Shown: in pieces, positions 17,439-26,911 of the stretch
Layout: the number at the start of each line of letters is the position of its first letter
Numbering within the stretch: the first letter of the stretch is position 1
NCBI RefSeq assembly: GCF_002019705.1
Contig: NZ_KV917377.1
Location: 1,300,565-1,364,564, forward strand
Source of the DNA: Shouchella patagoniensis
GTDB lineage: Bacteria > Bacillota > Bacilli > Bacillales > Bacillaceae_D
Direction of reading: 5' to 3'
DNA: 64,000 nucleotides
Notes under the pieces: generated by a model
Told to the model about the DNA's origin: nothing
Databases searched by the model: none
The model's input: only the letters and a program-made list of their open reading frames with translations
Made by a program: the position numbers and the translations under genes

Positions 17439-17979
17439 AACAATGTATGACATACGTATCAGCGAATAAATCGTGAATGCCTTGTTTTTTTGGTGTACAT
17501 GCAACAACTATATATAAGATTAAGAAGAAGTTTCCAAACAAAGGAGTCTGATGCAAGAATCGACCAACACCTTCACGAAAAAAAATAGTTCCCCACGTTA
17601 AATGGTCTCCATCTTTTGACACGACTTTTAGACCAAAAATCATTTTCCCTAATGTTTGCCCAAAAAACTTCGTCATCAGAGAAAAGTAAATGAAAAACAA
17701 ACAAGCATACAGAAGGGAAGGAACAAGGACCATGGTTGCTAAAAACGTAGTAAAGGTTCCATCTACTTGTACAAAAGGGAGCCAAGTTCCCACCAATGCT
17801 GCGTTTATACTGCTGATAATCAATAAATCAAATATAAATGCCCAAAACCTCATCCAAAAACCTGCATAACGGACTTCTTGTTGATTAATTTGCACGTGAT
17901 CGTCTTCTACCGTTTGGACAGGCTGATTTCGTAAGTAACGCTTTGGTCTTACCGTTCTGACCGAAGGACGTGTATCCAT
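17437..17979 (-). CDS. yteJ: RDD-family membrane protein YteJ
   Basis: A 180-residue RDD-domain membrane protein. The family's Arg-Asp-Asp region is seen as RFWAFIFDLLII near residues 45-56, and the second motif is GQTLGKMIFGLKVV. Three or four membrane helices are visible. In B. subtilis YteJ is linked to SppA-mediated lantibiotic resistance. Here the gene begins 11 bp after sppA on the same strand, supporting that partnership. The start is ATG 17977-17979; the in-frame GTG 15 nt upstream lies within the ribosome site GAGGGGG. Confidence 0.87.
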   Translation of the reverse strand: MDTRPSVRTVRPKRYLRNQPVQTVEDDHVQINQQEVRYAGFWMRFWAFIFDLLIISSINAALVGTWLPFVQVDGTFTTFLATMVLVPSLLYACLFFIYFSLMTKFFGQTLGKMIFGLKVVSKDGDHLTWGTIFFREGVGRFLHQTPLFGNFFLILYIVVACTPKKQGIHDLFADTYVIHC

Positions 17980-17990
17980 CTTACTCCCCC

Positions 17991-18968
17991 TCACTCATAA
18001 TCATACATATATAAAGCTCTTGGTTGATTAAATTCATGCAGCTTTTGTTCGGGTTCTTTATCTCCAAAAAGCTGATTTGCAGCGAGACCAAATAAACTTC
18101 CAAAACTTTCGAATTGACTCGTTGTAACGACTTGATAGTTCCGACCAAGATCAGTCTGCATGTCATCGATAACATCATCAAGACTACCTAAACTGTCAAT
18201 TAAGCCTTCTTCTAGCGCTTGATTTCCTGTAAAAATTCGCCCATCACCTAATTCACGAACTCGAGCTTCATCCATGTCTCGCCCTTCTGCGATAATTGAA
18301 ACGAATTCATCATAGTATTCATCGACGATGGACTGAATGATTTCATCTTCTTCTTCAAGTGGCTCACGAGTAGGCGACATCATATCTTTATAAGGTCCAC
18401 TTTTATAAACATGTTCTTCAATTCCAAGATTATCAAGAAGATCAGTAATATTCATTGAACTCATAATAACACCAATAGAACCCGTTAACGTTTGTGGGTT
18501 TGCATAGATCTTCTCTGCAGGAGCCGCTAAATAATAGCCCCCAGATGCCGCCATTCCACCCATTGATATATAGACGGGCTTATCTTTAATCGTCTGCGCC
18601 TCGACAACTGCTCTGTGGATTTCTGCTGATTCAAGTACACCACCACCTGGAGTATCTACATGAATAATAATCCCTTCGACATCGGCACGATTCATCGCTT
18701 TGTGGAGATCATTTAAGAAAGTAGTGTGATTGTAACCGTTATTATCAAAAATACCTGGTTCTCCCGAATTAATAATTGGCCCATTTACTTCCAATAATGC
18801 AATTGTCCCACTTGTATCCCCTTGACGCACAATTTTTTCCTCACTCCCACCAAAAAAGGCTTCTGTTGTTGAAGAGTATGTATTAAATGCAAAAGAGACT
18901 GTCGTTATTAACGAAAATAATAAAACAAATAAACCAATCCCTAGTGCAACCCACCTTCTAGCTTTCAT
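17991..18968 (-). CDS. sppA: Signal peptide peptidase SppA
   Basis: A 325-residue S49 serine peptidase that degrades cleaved signal peptides in the membrane and protects against lantibiotics. The N-terminal membrane anchor spans about 7-29. The nucleophile Ser lies in GGMAASGGYYLA near residue 143 and the general base Lys in KSGPYKDMMSPTR near residue 195. The half-length form with a single S49 domain is typical of Bacillus. GGAGGGGG precedes ATG 18966-18968. It is followed directly by yteJ. Confidence 0.93.
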   Translation of the reverse strand: MKARRWVALGIGLFVLLFSLITTVSFAFNTYSSTTEAFFGGSEEKIVRQGDTSGTIALLEVNGPIINSGEPGIFDNNGYNHTTFLNDLHKAMNRADVEGIIIHVDTPGGGVLESAEIHRAVVEAQTIKDKPVYISMGGMAASGGYYLAAPAEKIYANPQTLTGSIGVIMSSMNITDLLDNLGIEEHVYKSGPYKDMMSPTREPLEEEDEIIQSIVDEYYDEFVSIIAEGRDMDEARVRELGDGRIFTGNQALEEGLIDSLGSLDDVIDDMQTDLGRNYQVVTTSQFESFGSLFGLAANQLFGDKEPEQKLHEFNQPRALYMYDYE

Positions 18969-18995
18969 CTGTTTCGTGCCCCCTCCATATGAATA

Positions 18996-20582
18996 TTAAT
19001 TTCGCTCATAGACTATTTTGCCATCCACAACTGTCGCTATTACGTTCGCTGTTGCAATCTCTTCAACAGAGCAAGTAAGTAAATCTCGATCTACAATTGT
19101 CATATCGGCATCATACCCAGGTTTTAGCTGACCTCGGCTTTTCTCTTTACCGATCGCATATGCGCTTCCTTTTGTAAATAACGCAACTGCTTCAAATGGC
19201 GACAATTTCTCACTAGGTCCATAGCCCTCATGCGCTTCAGTCACATCACGTCTCGCTACTGCAGCATAAATTCCAAGCAATGGCTCAACAGGTTCAATTG
19301 GTGCATCTGAGCCGCCAGCACAGTTTATACCATTAGTGAACAAAGTTTTCCAAGCAAACGAGTACGCAAGCCTCTCAGTACCAAGGCGATTTTCTACCCA
19401 TGGAAAATCAGACACCACAAAACGAGGTTGAATATCGACAATTAGCTTTAATCGTTTCATTCGCTCTATTAAATCAGGTCGTGCAACTTGCACATGGATT
19501 AATCGATCTCTCATCGCCTTTGTTGGACTAGCCTCAATTGCATTCAGTGCCATTTCTAGTGCGGCATCCCCTATAACATGAATTGCCACCCCTAAATGAC
19601 GTTCTCTTGCTTGGCGTACAAGATCATTTAATTTTTCTTGTGTATGAATAACTAATCCAGTCGCCTGTGGATCATCCGAGTAAGGGGTACTTAACGCAGC
19701 TGTTCTCCCACCCAAAGCACCATCAGCAAAAATTTTTAATGTACCCAGCTCAATATAAGGATTAACTTTTAAATCATTTACAAATCCTGACTGGTCAAAT
19801 GCAGTTATTTCCTCATGATGAATGAGCAAATGAGCCCGAAATGGATTATGTGGAATCGTCTCTTCATACACATTTATAGTCTCTGCCAGACCATTATAAT
19901 AATGCAAATCCTCACTATGTCCGCCTGTTAATCCGTGCTGATGGCAGTCCTTGATAGCTGCCTCTAATGCACGTTTTACAACTTTTTTTGAAAGCTTAGG
20001 CATACATTCTTGTACTATAGTGACAGCTTGATCATGAAGAATTCCCGTCGGCTTTCCATTTTCGTCACGTTCAATTCTTCCACCGACTGGATCTTTTGTA
20101 TGTTCATTAATTCCAGCTAAATCTAATGCGGTTTGATTGACAAATGCAGCATGACGACAAATTCTCATCACAAAAACCGGATGCTCTTCGCTTATTTGAT
20201 TTAAATCTTCTAATGAAAGGGTTTCGAAATTTGGATCATTGTGTTCATTCCATCCAAGCGCTTCTATCCATTCACCTTGTATTGCTGTGTTTTCTGCTGC
20301 AAGTAAAATAAGCGCTTCTTCCTTTGAGTTCGTTCTCGATAAATCCAAACGCAACAGTTTTTCCCCATGGGCAATTAGATGCAAATGACTGTCCACAAAC
20401 CCAGGGAATACAACAGCACCGTTTACATTACGTTTATGTATAGCCTTCTTCTCCCATTTTTTAAATAGATCCTTTTTTGTCCCAATATCAATAATCTTTC
20501 CATCTTCTTCATAAAGGGCAGACGCTTTGTCTCCTTCATAAGCCATCGAATAAAAAATGCCATTATACCATAATGTCCCCAC
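18996..20582 (-). CDS. ytcJ: YtcJ-type amidohydrolase
   Basis: A 528-residue amidohydrolase-3 family metalloenzyme. The first metal motif is FVDSHLHLIAHG near residues 60-71. A carboxylate-rich core with KIFADGALGGRTAAL near 280, IHVIGDAAL near 330 and GGSDAPIEP near 425 follows. The substrate is unknown; relatives act on cyclic amides or exoenzyme-type N-acyl groups. The codon at 20585 is TTG only 3 nt after AGGAGG; GTG 20580-20582 has 6 nt spacing and is preferred. It lies 27 bp upstream of sppA with no terminator, so readthrough into sppA-yteJ is likely. Confidence 0.83.
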   Translation of the reverse strand: MGTLWYNGIFYSMAYEGDKASALYEEDGKIIDIGTKKDLFKKWEKKAIHKRNVNGAVVFPGFVDSHLHLIAHGEKLLRLDLSRTNSKEEALILLAAENTAIQGEWIEALGWNEHNDPNFETLSLEDLNQISEEHPVFVMRICRHAAFVNQTALDLAGINEHTKDPVGGRIERDENGKPTGILHDQAVTIVQECMPKLSKKVVKRALEAAIKDCHQHGLTGGHSEDLHYYNGLAETINVYEETIPHNPFRAHLLIHHEEITAFDQSGFVNDLKVNPYIELGTLKIFADGALGGRTAALSTPYSDDPQATGLVIHTQEKLNDLVRQARERHLGVAIHVIGDAALEMALNAIEASPTKAMRDRLIHVQVARPDLIERMKRLKLIVDIQPRFVVSDFPWVENRLGTERLAYSFAWKTLFTNGINCAGGSDAPIEPVEPLLGIYAAVARRDVTEAHEGYGPSEKLSPFEAVALFTKGSAYAIGKEKSRGQLKPGYDADMTIVDRDLLTCSVEEIATANVIATVVDGKIVYERN

Positions 20583-20646
20583 CAAGATCCTCCTTTCACT
20601 TTAGCCCAGTATATCACCTAATTTGTTCTGATAAAAACAATTGAAA

Positions 20647-20670
20647 AGGAGCAGGGTTTCCCCTGCTCCT
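20647..20670 (-). terminator. Terminator after sspA
   Basis: The perfect stem AGGAGCAGGG / CCCTGCTCCT (20647-20656 / 20661-20670) has tetraloop GAAA on the minus strand. The tail TTTTCAATTGTTTTT follows. Confidence 0.85.
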
Positions 20671-20686
20671 AGCCATTCATATAAAA

Positions 20687-20884
20687 TTATTTTTGATAAC
20701 CACCCATTTGTTGCTCAGCTTGAGCGACAAGACGTTTCGTAATTTCGCCACCAACAGATCCGTTAGCGCGTGAAGTAGAATCTGGTCCTAGGTTAACCCC
20801 GAATTCAGAAGCGATTTCGTATTTCATTTGATCAAGAGCTTGTTGAACGCCAGGTACAACTAAGTTGTTTGAGCTGTTTGCCAT
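20687..20884 (-). CDS. sspA: Alpha/beta-type small acid-soluble spore protein
   Basis: A 65-residue DNA-coating spore protein that shields forespore DNA from UV and chemicals. The GPR protease recognition sequence appears as [10 protein letters not shown] near residues 25-34. The second conserved block is [16 protein letters not shown] near 43-58. I start at ATG 20882-20884 ([12 protein letters not shown]) after AAGGAGGTG; the extra three residues of the longer frame are unlikely. It is preceded by a good sigma-G promoter and followed by a strong terminator. Position next to thiI matches B. subtilis sspA. Confidence 0.95.
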   Translation of the reverse strand: MANSSNNLVVPGVQQALDQMKYEIASEFGVNLGPDSTSRANGSVGGEITKRLVAQAEQQMGGYQK

Positions 20885-20908
20885 GTGTCTCACCTCCTTC
20901 GGTACTTA

Positions 20909-20938
20909 TAGAATGTACGAAAAAGAAAAGATCATGCA
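20909..20938 (-). promoter_or_regulatory. Sigma-G-type promoter of sspA
   Basis: On the minus strand TGCATG (20938-20933) is separated by 17 bp from CATTCTA (20915-20909). The sigma-G consensus is TGAATA-17/18-CATACTA. It lies 25 bp before the start codon, as expected for late forespore expression of a SASP. Confidence 0.7.
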
Positions 20939-20959
20939 TGCAATTTAACTGGAAATTTT

Positions 20960-22165
20960 TTAAAATAAATTCTCTAGCTCTGAATTAAAACTATCGGAGG
21001 ATATTTGAACCGTTTCAACAGCGGCAACTGCCTCTGCGCATTTTGATTCAATCTCTACATATTGTTCAAATTTATTAGCCTTTTCCCGTTTAGGTTTTGT
21101 TTTCGAATCTGTTGGTAAAAATATCGTGCAACAGTCTTCATAAGGAAGAATTGAAATTTCATATGTCCCGATCTCTTTTGCATAACGAATCGTTTCTTCT
21201 TTATCAATAGCAAGTAAGGGACGTAAAACCGGTATGTTCGTAACCTCATTTATAGTATTCATACTCTCAAGTGTTTGCGAAGCTACTTGTCCTAGACTTT
21301 CACCATTCGATATAGCAAGGATCTTTCTATTCTCTGCGATTTGTCCTGCTATTCGCAACATCATCCGCCTCATAATCGTCATTTCAAGGTTTGATGGTAC
21401 TTCTTTATGAATATGCGTTTGAATATCCGTAAAAGGAACAAGATGAACCTTAATTGAGCGTCCATATTTGGATAGTTCTTTTGTTAAATCAAGTACTTTT
21501 TGTCTCGCACGTTCATTCGTATACGGTGGGCTATGAAAGTGCAACATTTCAATTTCTGTCCCTCTGTTCATCATCATATGAGCAGCAACTGGCGAATCAA
21601 TTCCACCTGAAAGCATATGAAGAACTCTTCCACTTGTCCCAACAGGCAAGCCTTTAGCGCCTTTATATGCACCAGCTGTAATATACGTACCGGATTCTCT
21701 TACATCTATCACAATCTCCGTGTCAGGATGATGAACATTGACTCCTATTTCGCCATCAAGTGATCTTAGAATAAATCCTCCAACTAATTGATTAAGTTCC
21801 TGAGAACCAATTGGGAATTGCTTGTACGCTCTTCTAGCTGAAACCTTAAACGTTTTTGAACCCTTATTATGTTCGGTTAATAAATATAATGCTCCTTGTT
21901 GTATAACATCTAAATCACTTTCAACCCGCACTGCTAAACTGTAGGATTGAATACCAGATACCCTTGCTAATGCTTCAATAATGGGAACGTAGTCAGTATC
22001 ATGAAGTTCTACAACAATTCTTCCAAAAGTTCGCTTCGCCTTTACTCCTTCAAATGGTTTTAAGACGTAACGAATATTCGCTAGTAACACTTTTTCAAAA
22101 TGGCTTCTATTTTTTCCTTTTAAAGCAAGTTCGCCGTAACGAACAAGAATATGGTCCATCTTCAT
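20960..22165 (-). CDS. thiI: tRNA 4-thiouridine / thiamine sulfurtransferase ThiI
   Basis: A 401-residue enzyme that adenylates U8 of tRNA and transfers sulfur from a cysteine desulfurase persulfide. The N-terminal ferredoxin-like and THUMP domains cover about 1-165. The PP-loop motif [17 protein letters not shown] lies near residues 182-198. There is no C-terminal rhodanese domain, as is usual in Bacillus. The start ATG at 22163-22165 touches the iscS stop codon, with AGGAGG 11 nt upstream inside iscS. The two genes form the conserved desulfurase-ThiI operon. Confidence 0.95.
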   Translation of the reverse strand: MKMDHILVRYGELALKGKNRSHFEKVLLANIRYVLKPFEGVKAKRTFGRIVVELHDTDYVPIIEALARVSGIQSYSLAVRVESDLDVIQQGALYLLTEHNKGSKTFKVSARRAYKQFPIGSQELNQLVGGFILRSLDGEIGVNVHHPDTEIVIDVRESGTYITAGAYKGAKGLPVGTSGRVLHMLSGGIDSPVAAHMMMNRGTEIEMLHFHSPPYTNERARQKVLDLTKELSKYGRSIKVHLVPFTDIQTHIHKEVPSNLEMTIMRRMMLRIAGQIAENRKILAISNGESLGQVASQTLESMNTINEVTNIPVLRPLLAIDKEETIRYAKEIGTYEISILPYEDCCTIFLPTDSKTKPKREKANKFEQYVEIESKCAEAVAAVETVQISSDSFNSELENLF

Positions 22166-23302
22166 CTATTTCATTACCTCCTGTAACTTCGGTATGATTG
22201 AGTGCAATGTTTCTATACAAAGATCTATTTCTTCCTTCTTCGTTTCAAAAGATAAGCTAATGCGAATTGAACTTCTAGCTCTGTCTTCATTTAATCCACA
22301 ACCAAGTAAGATACGACTAGGCTTACCCGTTTTCGTTGAACATGCAGACTGAGTAGAAACATATATCTTTTCATACCCCAATGCTTGAACAAGCACTTCT
22401 GCCTTCACACCTGGGATTGATAAATTAAGAATATGAGGAGCCGTACCTTCTTTAGGCGTATTAATTCGTACTCCCTTTATTTGTTCAAGCTCACTACGCA
22501 AATGCCTCGTCAATTGTTTAAGACGTTTTTGTTCGTATACAGCTTTTTGGGCTGATTTGCTAATTGCCTTTGCAAAACAAGCAATTCCAGCTGTATTTTC
22601 CGTGCCAGGACGCAGCATTTGTTCTTGACTGCCCCCTTTTGTCATACTTTCTAATGTTTTTGGGTTTTTAGAAAAGAGCAAGCCGGTCCCTTTTGTACCG
22701 TGAACTTTGTGTGCAGACAATGTCATTAAATCAATACCTGCTTCTATTATCGAAAAAGGTACCTTCAACAAACTTTGAACAGCATCGACATGAAATTTAA
22801 TTTGTGGATACGATTGCAAAGCTTTCCCAATCTCTTCAATCGGTTGAATCGTTCCTAACTCTCCTTGAACATGACCAATACTGACAAGGACCGTACTTGG
22901 TTGAATTGCTTCCTTCACTTGATCCACTGTAACACGACCAAACTGATCAGCTTGAAGATACGTCACATCGTAACCACTTTGTTCCAATGCTTGTAAGTTT
23001 TCGTATACAGAAGCATGTTCAACCGTTGTTGTAATTATATGAGCATACGAATGACGCTTCACCGTGCCGTAAAGCGCCAACGCGTTAGCTTCAGTTCCAC
23101 CAGAAGTGAAAACAAGTTGGTTACTTGAACATTCAAGAAACGCGGCCATTTTTTTCCTAGCTTGATTTAAGATCTTTTCCGCTTCCATTCCAAGCGTATG
23201 CAAGGAAGATGGATTGCCAAAATATTCATTTGACAACTTCGTGTATAATGCCAACACTTCTGGATATGGTCGTGTTGTTGCACTATTATCAAGATAAATC
23301 AT
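22166..23302 (-). CDS. iscS: Cysteine desulfurase, ThiI partner
   Basis: A 378-residue PLP-dependent class V aminotransferase that removes sulfur from cysteine as a persulfide; the B. subtilis counterpart is nifZ. The PLP-binding Lys lies in LSAHKVHGTKGTGLLF near residue 200. The catalytic Cys is in VSTQSACSTKTGKPSR near 322-330, with the short active-site loop of the ThiI-dedicated type. The start ATG 23300-23302 has GGAG 13 nt upstream, a long but workable spacing. It is the first gene of the pair with thiI. Confidence 0.93.
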   Translation of the reverse strand: MIYLDNSATTRPYPEVLALYTKLSNEYFGNPSSLHTLGMEAEKILNQARKKMAAFLECSSNQLVFTSGGTEANALALYGTVKRHSYAHIITTTVEHASVYENLQALEQSGYDVTYLQADQFGRVTVDQVKEAIQPSTVLVSIGHVQGELGTIQPIEEIGKALQSYPQIKFHVDAVQSLLKVPFSIIEAGIDLMTLSAHKVHGTKGTGLLFSKNPKTLESMTKGGSQEQMLRPGTENTAGIACFAKAISKSAQKAVYEQKRLKQLTRHLRSELEQIKGVRINTPKEGTAPHILNLSIPGVKAEVLVQALGYEKIYVSTQSACSTKTGKPSRILLGCGLNEDRARSSIRISLSFETKKEEIDLCIETLHSIIPKLQEVMK

Positions 23303-23391
23303 TGTTATGGTTGTACTCCTTTTTCATAATTACATCAAAATTTATAAGACTTACCTCGGATATCTTAGCATATCCTCTTGTTCGTTTACAT

Positions 23392-23427
23392 AAAAAAGCG
23401 CAGTTTCCGGGAAACTGCGCTTTTTTT
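23392..23427 (-). terminator. Terminator after ezrA
   Basis: A perfect stem with core AGCGCAGTTTCC / GGAAACTGCGCT and A/T flanks lies at 23392-23427. The ezrA stop overlaps its end. Confidence 0.88.
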
Positions 23428-25123
23428 AAGCACTCATATGCTTTGTAACTTTGTTAAGCAAATCCGGTTCATATTCCCTTACTGCTGCTTGGACTAGCTC
23501 AATTGCATATTCGTATTCATAACGCAAAAAGGCTTCTTCCGCTTCGTCTAACGCAGTTCTAACAGAGTCATCTTGCATTCGATAGCGGTTGCTGTATTGA
23601 ATCGATAATTCAGCCAACCGAGCTTTTTTTACAATTTCATTTATTTCTTCCGTATTTTTCTCTACTTCTAGAATCGCTTCTTCAACAAGCTTTTCGACAG
23701 ATTCCATTTCAAGCGGTAATTGCCTAAGGCCTTCTTGAGCTTCCACTACCTTATTTTCAGCTTTAGCGAGAGACTCTAAGTGAGAAACTGGAACACCTGG
23801 AAGATTGCTTTTATGCAAAACCCGCTTTGTTTCAAGCATCACTTCGCGCAAACGACTCACTGTTGCTTTTGCCTTTAATTCATCTTTTCGCAACCGCTTT
23901 AATCGATTCACACTTTCAGCAATTCCATTCGTTAATTGATCCATATACTTTAACCACTCTTCACACATCTCAAATATTGAAGAAAACGTCTGATTTTGGT
24001 TTTCAGTAACATCGACAATAACATTTAATTGATTCTGCACTTGAGTCAGATCTTTTTGCAAAGCATGTTGCAAATGAGTTTCTTCTTCAGCGATTAAGTA
24101 GCTTTTTTGTACATGCATCGTTTCATGCAACAACTGCTGCATCATTTCACTAGCCTTACCTACTTTTTCTTTTAAAACAGGTAATTGTTCATGTAATTTG
24201 TTCTTATAGGTTACTTCAGCTTCTAAGTTCTCGTAAATTTGCTCTATTCCTGTATGAACGGCTTCCAAATTAACAGCAGCTTCGTCTACTTGAAGTTCTT
24301 TCAATAATTCATACGAACGATCTACATCCTCATTAAACTGCTCAATCCGGGTTCCAAATGAAAAAGATGTCAAGTGGTAGCCATCCTCTTCCATTTGCTT
24401 GATGCCCATTTGCAAGTTATTTAAATCACTTGGGAGCGTTGACTTTGCCTGGATTAACAATTGAGGCAAACGTTCCATTTTTGTATTTACTTCTTCTAAT
24501 TCGTTCGACATTTCCAGAAGTTGCTTTCTCGCTTGTAAATAACTTCCATTTTCTGTTGATTCTTCAAAGGAAACGAGCGTTCGTTTAACTTTAGCCATTA
24601 CTGTATCCAAAGCTTGGATTGCTTCTCCAAAAGAACCTCTACGTTTTAAAAGGTCGCTTGACAGTTTATGATAAGTCTGTTTAATATCTGTTATTTCGGC
24701 ACGATTCTTTTTCTCTGCAGACACCAAATGTTCAATGTCTTCAACCATCATATCAAGCTGTTGTTCAACAGTAACCATTCGGTTTTCAACCCAAGTTAAC
24801 TGATCTTTAGCTTTACGAATGCGATATTTTCCTGCAAACTCTTCAACCTCTAGCAGCTGCTCTTCAATGCTAGGCAAAATGGTTTCAATAATCTCATCCC
24901 AATCTTTGCGCCAAGCTTCAAACTTCTGTTCTGTTTCCCCAGCCATACGCAGTTTTTTCACTTTGGAAATCTCATCCGATATATTTCGGTTTAATATGTT
25001 CATTTTCCGCTCATCTAGTTCATCAACTGCTTTATGTAAGTGCCGCCTAATAAAGATACTAGCAACTGTTCCTATTGTAATTAACACCAATAGAATAATT
25101 ATGATTGTCACAAATATATCCAC
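23426..25123 (-). CDS. ezrA: Septation ring formation regulator EzrA
   Basis: A 565-residue membrane-anchored, spectrin-like protein that limits FtsZ ring assembly and links it to peptidoglycan synthesis. The N-terminal helix spans residues about 3-25 (IFVTIIIILLVLITIGTVAS) and the rest is almost entirely coiled coil. The C-terminal QNR-like patch appears as IQYSNRYRMQDDSV near 518-531. Length agrees with the family. The start is GTG 25121-25123 with GAGAGGAG 6 nt upstream; a nearby ATG is out of frame. It is transcribed alone, ahead of the iscS-thiI operon. Confidence 0.95.
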   Translation of the reverse strand: MDIFVTIIIILLVLITIGTVASIFIRRHLHKAVDELDERKMNILNRNISDEISKVKKLRMAGETEQKFEAWRKDWDEIIETILPSIEEQLLEVEEFAGKYRIRKAKDQLTWVENRMVTVEQQLDMMVEDIEHLVSAEKKNRAEITDIKQTYHKLSSDLLKRRGSFGEAIQALDTVMAKVKRTLVSFEESTENGSYLQARKQLLEMSNELEEVNTKMERLPQLLIQAKSTLPSDLNNLQMGIKQMEEDGYHLTSFSFGTRIEQFNEDVDRSYELLKELQVDEAAVNLEAVHTGIEQIYENLEAEVTYKNKLHEQLPVLKEKVGKASEMMQQLLHETMHVQKSYLIAEEETHLQHALQKDLTQVQNQLNVIVDVTENQNQTFSSIFEMCEEWLKYMDQLTNGIAESVNRLKRLRKDELKAKATVSRLREVMLETKRVLHKSNLPGVPVSHLESLAKAENKVVEAQEGLRQLPLEMESVEKLVEEAILEVEKNTEEINEIVKKARLAELSIQYSNRYRMQDDSVRTALDEAEEAFLRYEYEYAIELVQAAVREYEPDLLNKVTKHMSA

Positions 25124-25303
25124 ATGAAACTCCTCTCTGCCGCTGCTTGTCCCAATTCATTTGTCGTTATCTACGATCTCACACTTTATCCCTATTCTAA
25201 TACGTAATATAATACCATGAAAGCGACAATTTGTGTGGAGATTCCACAGATAGCCTTTCGACAAATTCCTGTAAAAGACAAAATTAAAGATGGAGTGGAA
25301 CAT

Positions 25304-26098
25304 ATGTTGCAACAACAAGACAGTCACATTCATTCACCATACTGCCCCCATGGTTCAGCAGATACTTGGGCAACTTACTGTGAAGCAGCAATTAAATTAG
25401 GACTAAAAACCATTACATTTACAGAACACGCCCCATTGCCTGCAAATTTCATTGATCCTACTCCGCAATCAGATAGCGCCATGAAATTCCATGACCTTGC
25501 TTTTTACCTTTCTGATATCGCCCAAATAAAAAAAGAATATGCCTCAGCTTTGGACATACACGCTGGTTTAGAGGTAGATTTTATCTCTGGTTACGAACAA
25601 GAAATAACCTCTCTCTTAAATGAGATAGGTCCGTCGCTCGATGACAGCATTTTATCTGTCCACTTTTTAAACATACATGGTGAATGGTATTGTATGGATT
25701 ATAGTTCTGCTGTTTTTGAAGGTATGGCTCATTCTCTTGGAAGTGTTGATGCCGTATATGCGCTTTATTTTCAAACGCTTCTTCAATCGGTTCACGCAAA
25801 TTTAGGTCAATATAAACCAAACAGAATAGGGCATATGACATTATGCCGTAAGTTTCAAAAAAAGATTGCCGCTTCTAATGACTTTACAAATGAAATAACA
25901 GCAGTATTGGAAGCGATAAAAGAAAGAGGCTTTGAACTCGACTATAATGGCGCGGGTCTTTTAAAGCCTGATTGTGGCGAAACGTATCCCCCTTTAAAAG
26001 TGGCAGAAAAAGCTAAAAAAATGGGCATCCCGCTTATTTACGGTTCCGATGCTCACTCTGCTACTGGTTTGATGGCAGGTGCCAAAGAAATCATTTAA
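25304..26098 (+). CDS. hisJ: Histidinol-phosphatase, PHP type
   Basis: A 264-residue PHP-domain phosphatase for histidine synthesis, removing phosphate from histidinol phosphate. PHP metal motifs include DSHIHSPYCPHG (residues 6-17), FTEHAPLP near 44, AGLEVDFI near 87 and the final GSDAHS near 248. I start at ATG 25304 with GGAGTGG just upstream; an upstream in-frame ATG at 25217 would add 29 residues not typical of the family. It overlaps convergent refZ by 4 bp, with no terminator between. Confidence 0.92.
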   Translation: MLQQQDSHIHSPYCPHGSADTWATYCEAAIKLGLKTITFTEHAPLPANFIDPTPQSDSAMKFHDLAFYLSDIAQIKKEYASALDIHAGLEVDFISGYEQEITSLLNEIGPSLDDSILSVHFLNIHGEWYCMDYSSAVFEGMAHSLGSVDAVYALYFQTLLQSVHANLGQYKPNRIGHMTLCRKFQKKIAASNDFTNEITAVLEAIKERGFELDYNGAGLLKPDCGETYPPLKVAEKAKKMGIPLIYGSDAHSATGLMAGAKEII

Positions 26099-26727
26099 CT
26101 TAGAACTCGCATCACGACTCTACGTTCTGGCATTTGTAACACTTGAGCAATCCAAGAATTGGCGTGACGAACATACCGTTCAATAAATTGTTTATCTGCT
26201 GGAGTAAGCATAAACAGCTCCCTCAAGTATTGTGGGGATGAAAAAGGTAATGTCATCATATTGCGTAACTGCAAAACAACTAAATCAACAGGAATTCCCT
26301 TTACCTTGTTTTGTTCCATACACCGCGAGACAAGTTGTTCCAGCAAATACTGTTCTTTTCGTAGATAAGTGCTCATGACTTCCCGTACAAGTGTCGAGTC
26401 AAGAGTCATCTCCCGATGTGCCATCCGCGCAAGCCAATGACACGATTGCTGGTAGTGAAGTACGCGCTTAATCATTGTTGATAATACGACTGTTGCTTCC
26501 GTTTGCTTTTGCTTTAAAGCCTGCTCAATCGTGTCAACATATCCTTCAAAAAAATCTGTGACAAGCGTTTCAAATAACGCTTGTTTCCCACCAAAATAAT
26601 AGGAAATTAACGCAGGATTCACATCCGCTTCTTTTGCAATATCACGTACAGACGTTCCGTGATAACTATTCGCATAAAACAAAGTAGTCGCAGCTTCTTT
26701 TATAGATGCTTTTGTATGTTCGCTCAT
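26095..26727 (-). CDS. refZ: TetR-family FtsZ regulator RefZ
   Basis: A 210-residue TetR-type DNA-binding protein. The HTH (TSVRDIAKEADVNPALISYYFGGKQALFETLV, given in part) occupies about residues 25-55. In B. subtilis RefZ (YttP) binds motifs near the origin and influences FtsZ positioning at sporulation onset. The N-terminal part matches RefZ well and the gene sits between hisJ/ezrA and ytsP as in Bacillus. GGAGGAG precedes ATG 26725-26727. The 4-bp tail overlap with hisJ is unusual but harmless. Confidence 0.87.
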   Translation of the reverse strand: MSEHTKASIKEAATTLFYANSYHGTSVRDIAKEADVNPALISYYFGGKQALFETLVTDFFEGYVDTIEQALKQKQTEATVVLSTMIKRVLHYQQSCHWLARMAHREMTLDSTLVREVMSTYLRKEQYLLEQLVSRCMEQNKVKGIPVDLVVLQLRNMMTLPFSSPQYLRELFMLTPADKQFIERYVRHANSWIAQVLQMPERRVVMRVLS

Positions 26728-26754
26728 TAGGTCTCCTCCATTCTACATTTTAAA

Positions 26755-26782
26755 TTGACGTGCGAAGTTTTTGCATTATAGT
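26755..26782 (+). promoter_or_regulatory. Sigma-A promoter for ytsP
   Basis: TTGACG (26755-26760) and TATAGT (26777-26782) have a 16-bp spacer. It implies a leader of about 120 nt before ytsP, longer than needed for a ribosome site. Confidence 0.6.
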
Positions 26783-26854
26783 ATATGTATTCGATTTATT
26801 TTCCTACTACTCCTGTCTACAAAACAGTAGATTATTAATTACTTTTAGACAAAA

Positions 26855-26876
26855 AGCGCAGATCTAGCGCAGATTT
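26855..26876 (+). repeat. Tandem 11-bp repeat in the ytsP leader
   Basis: AGCGCAGATCT (26855-26865) is followed directly by AGCGCAGATTT (26866-26876), matching at 10 of 11 positions. It lies 35 bp before the ytsP start, within the predicted leader. Confidence 0.6.
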
Positions 26877-26911
26877 CACCCGAGTTTTGCCAAACGAAAG
26901 GAGAACGTGTC

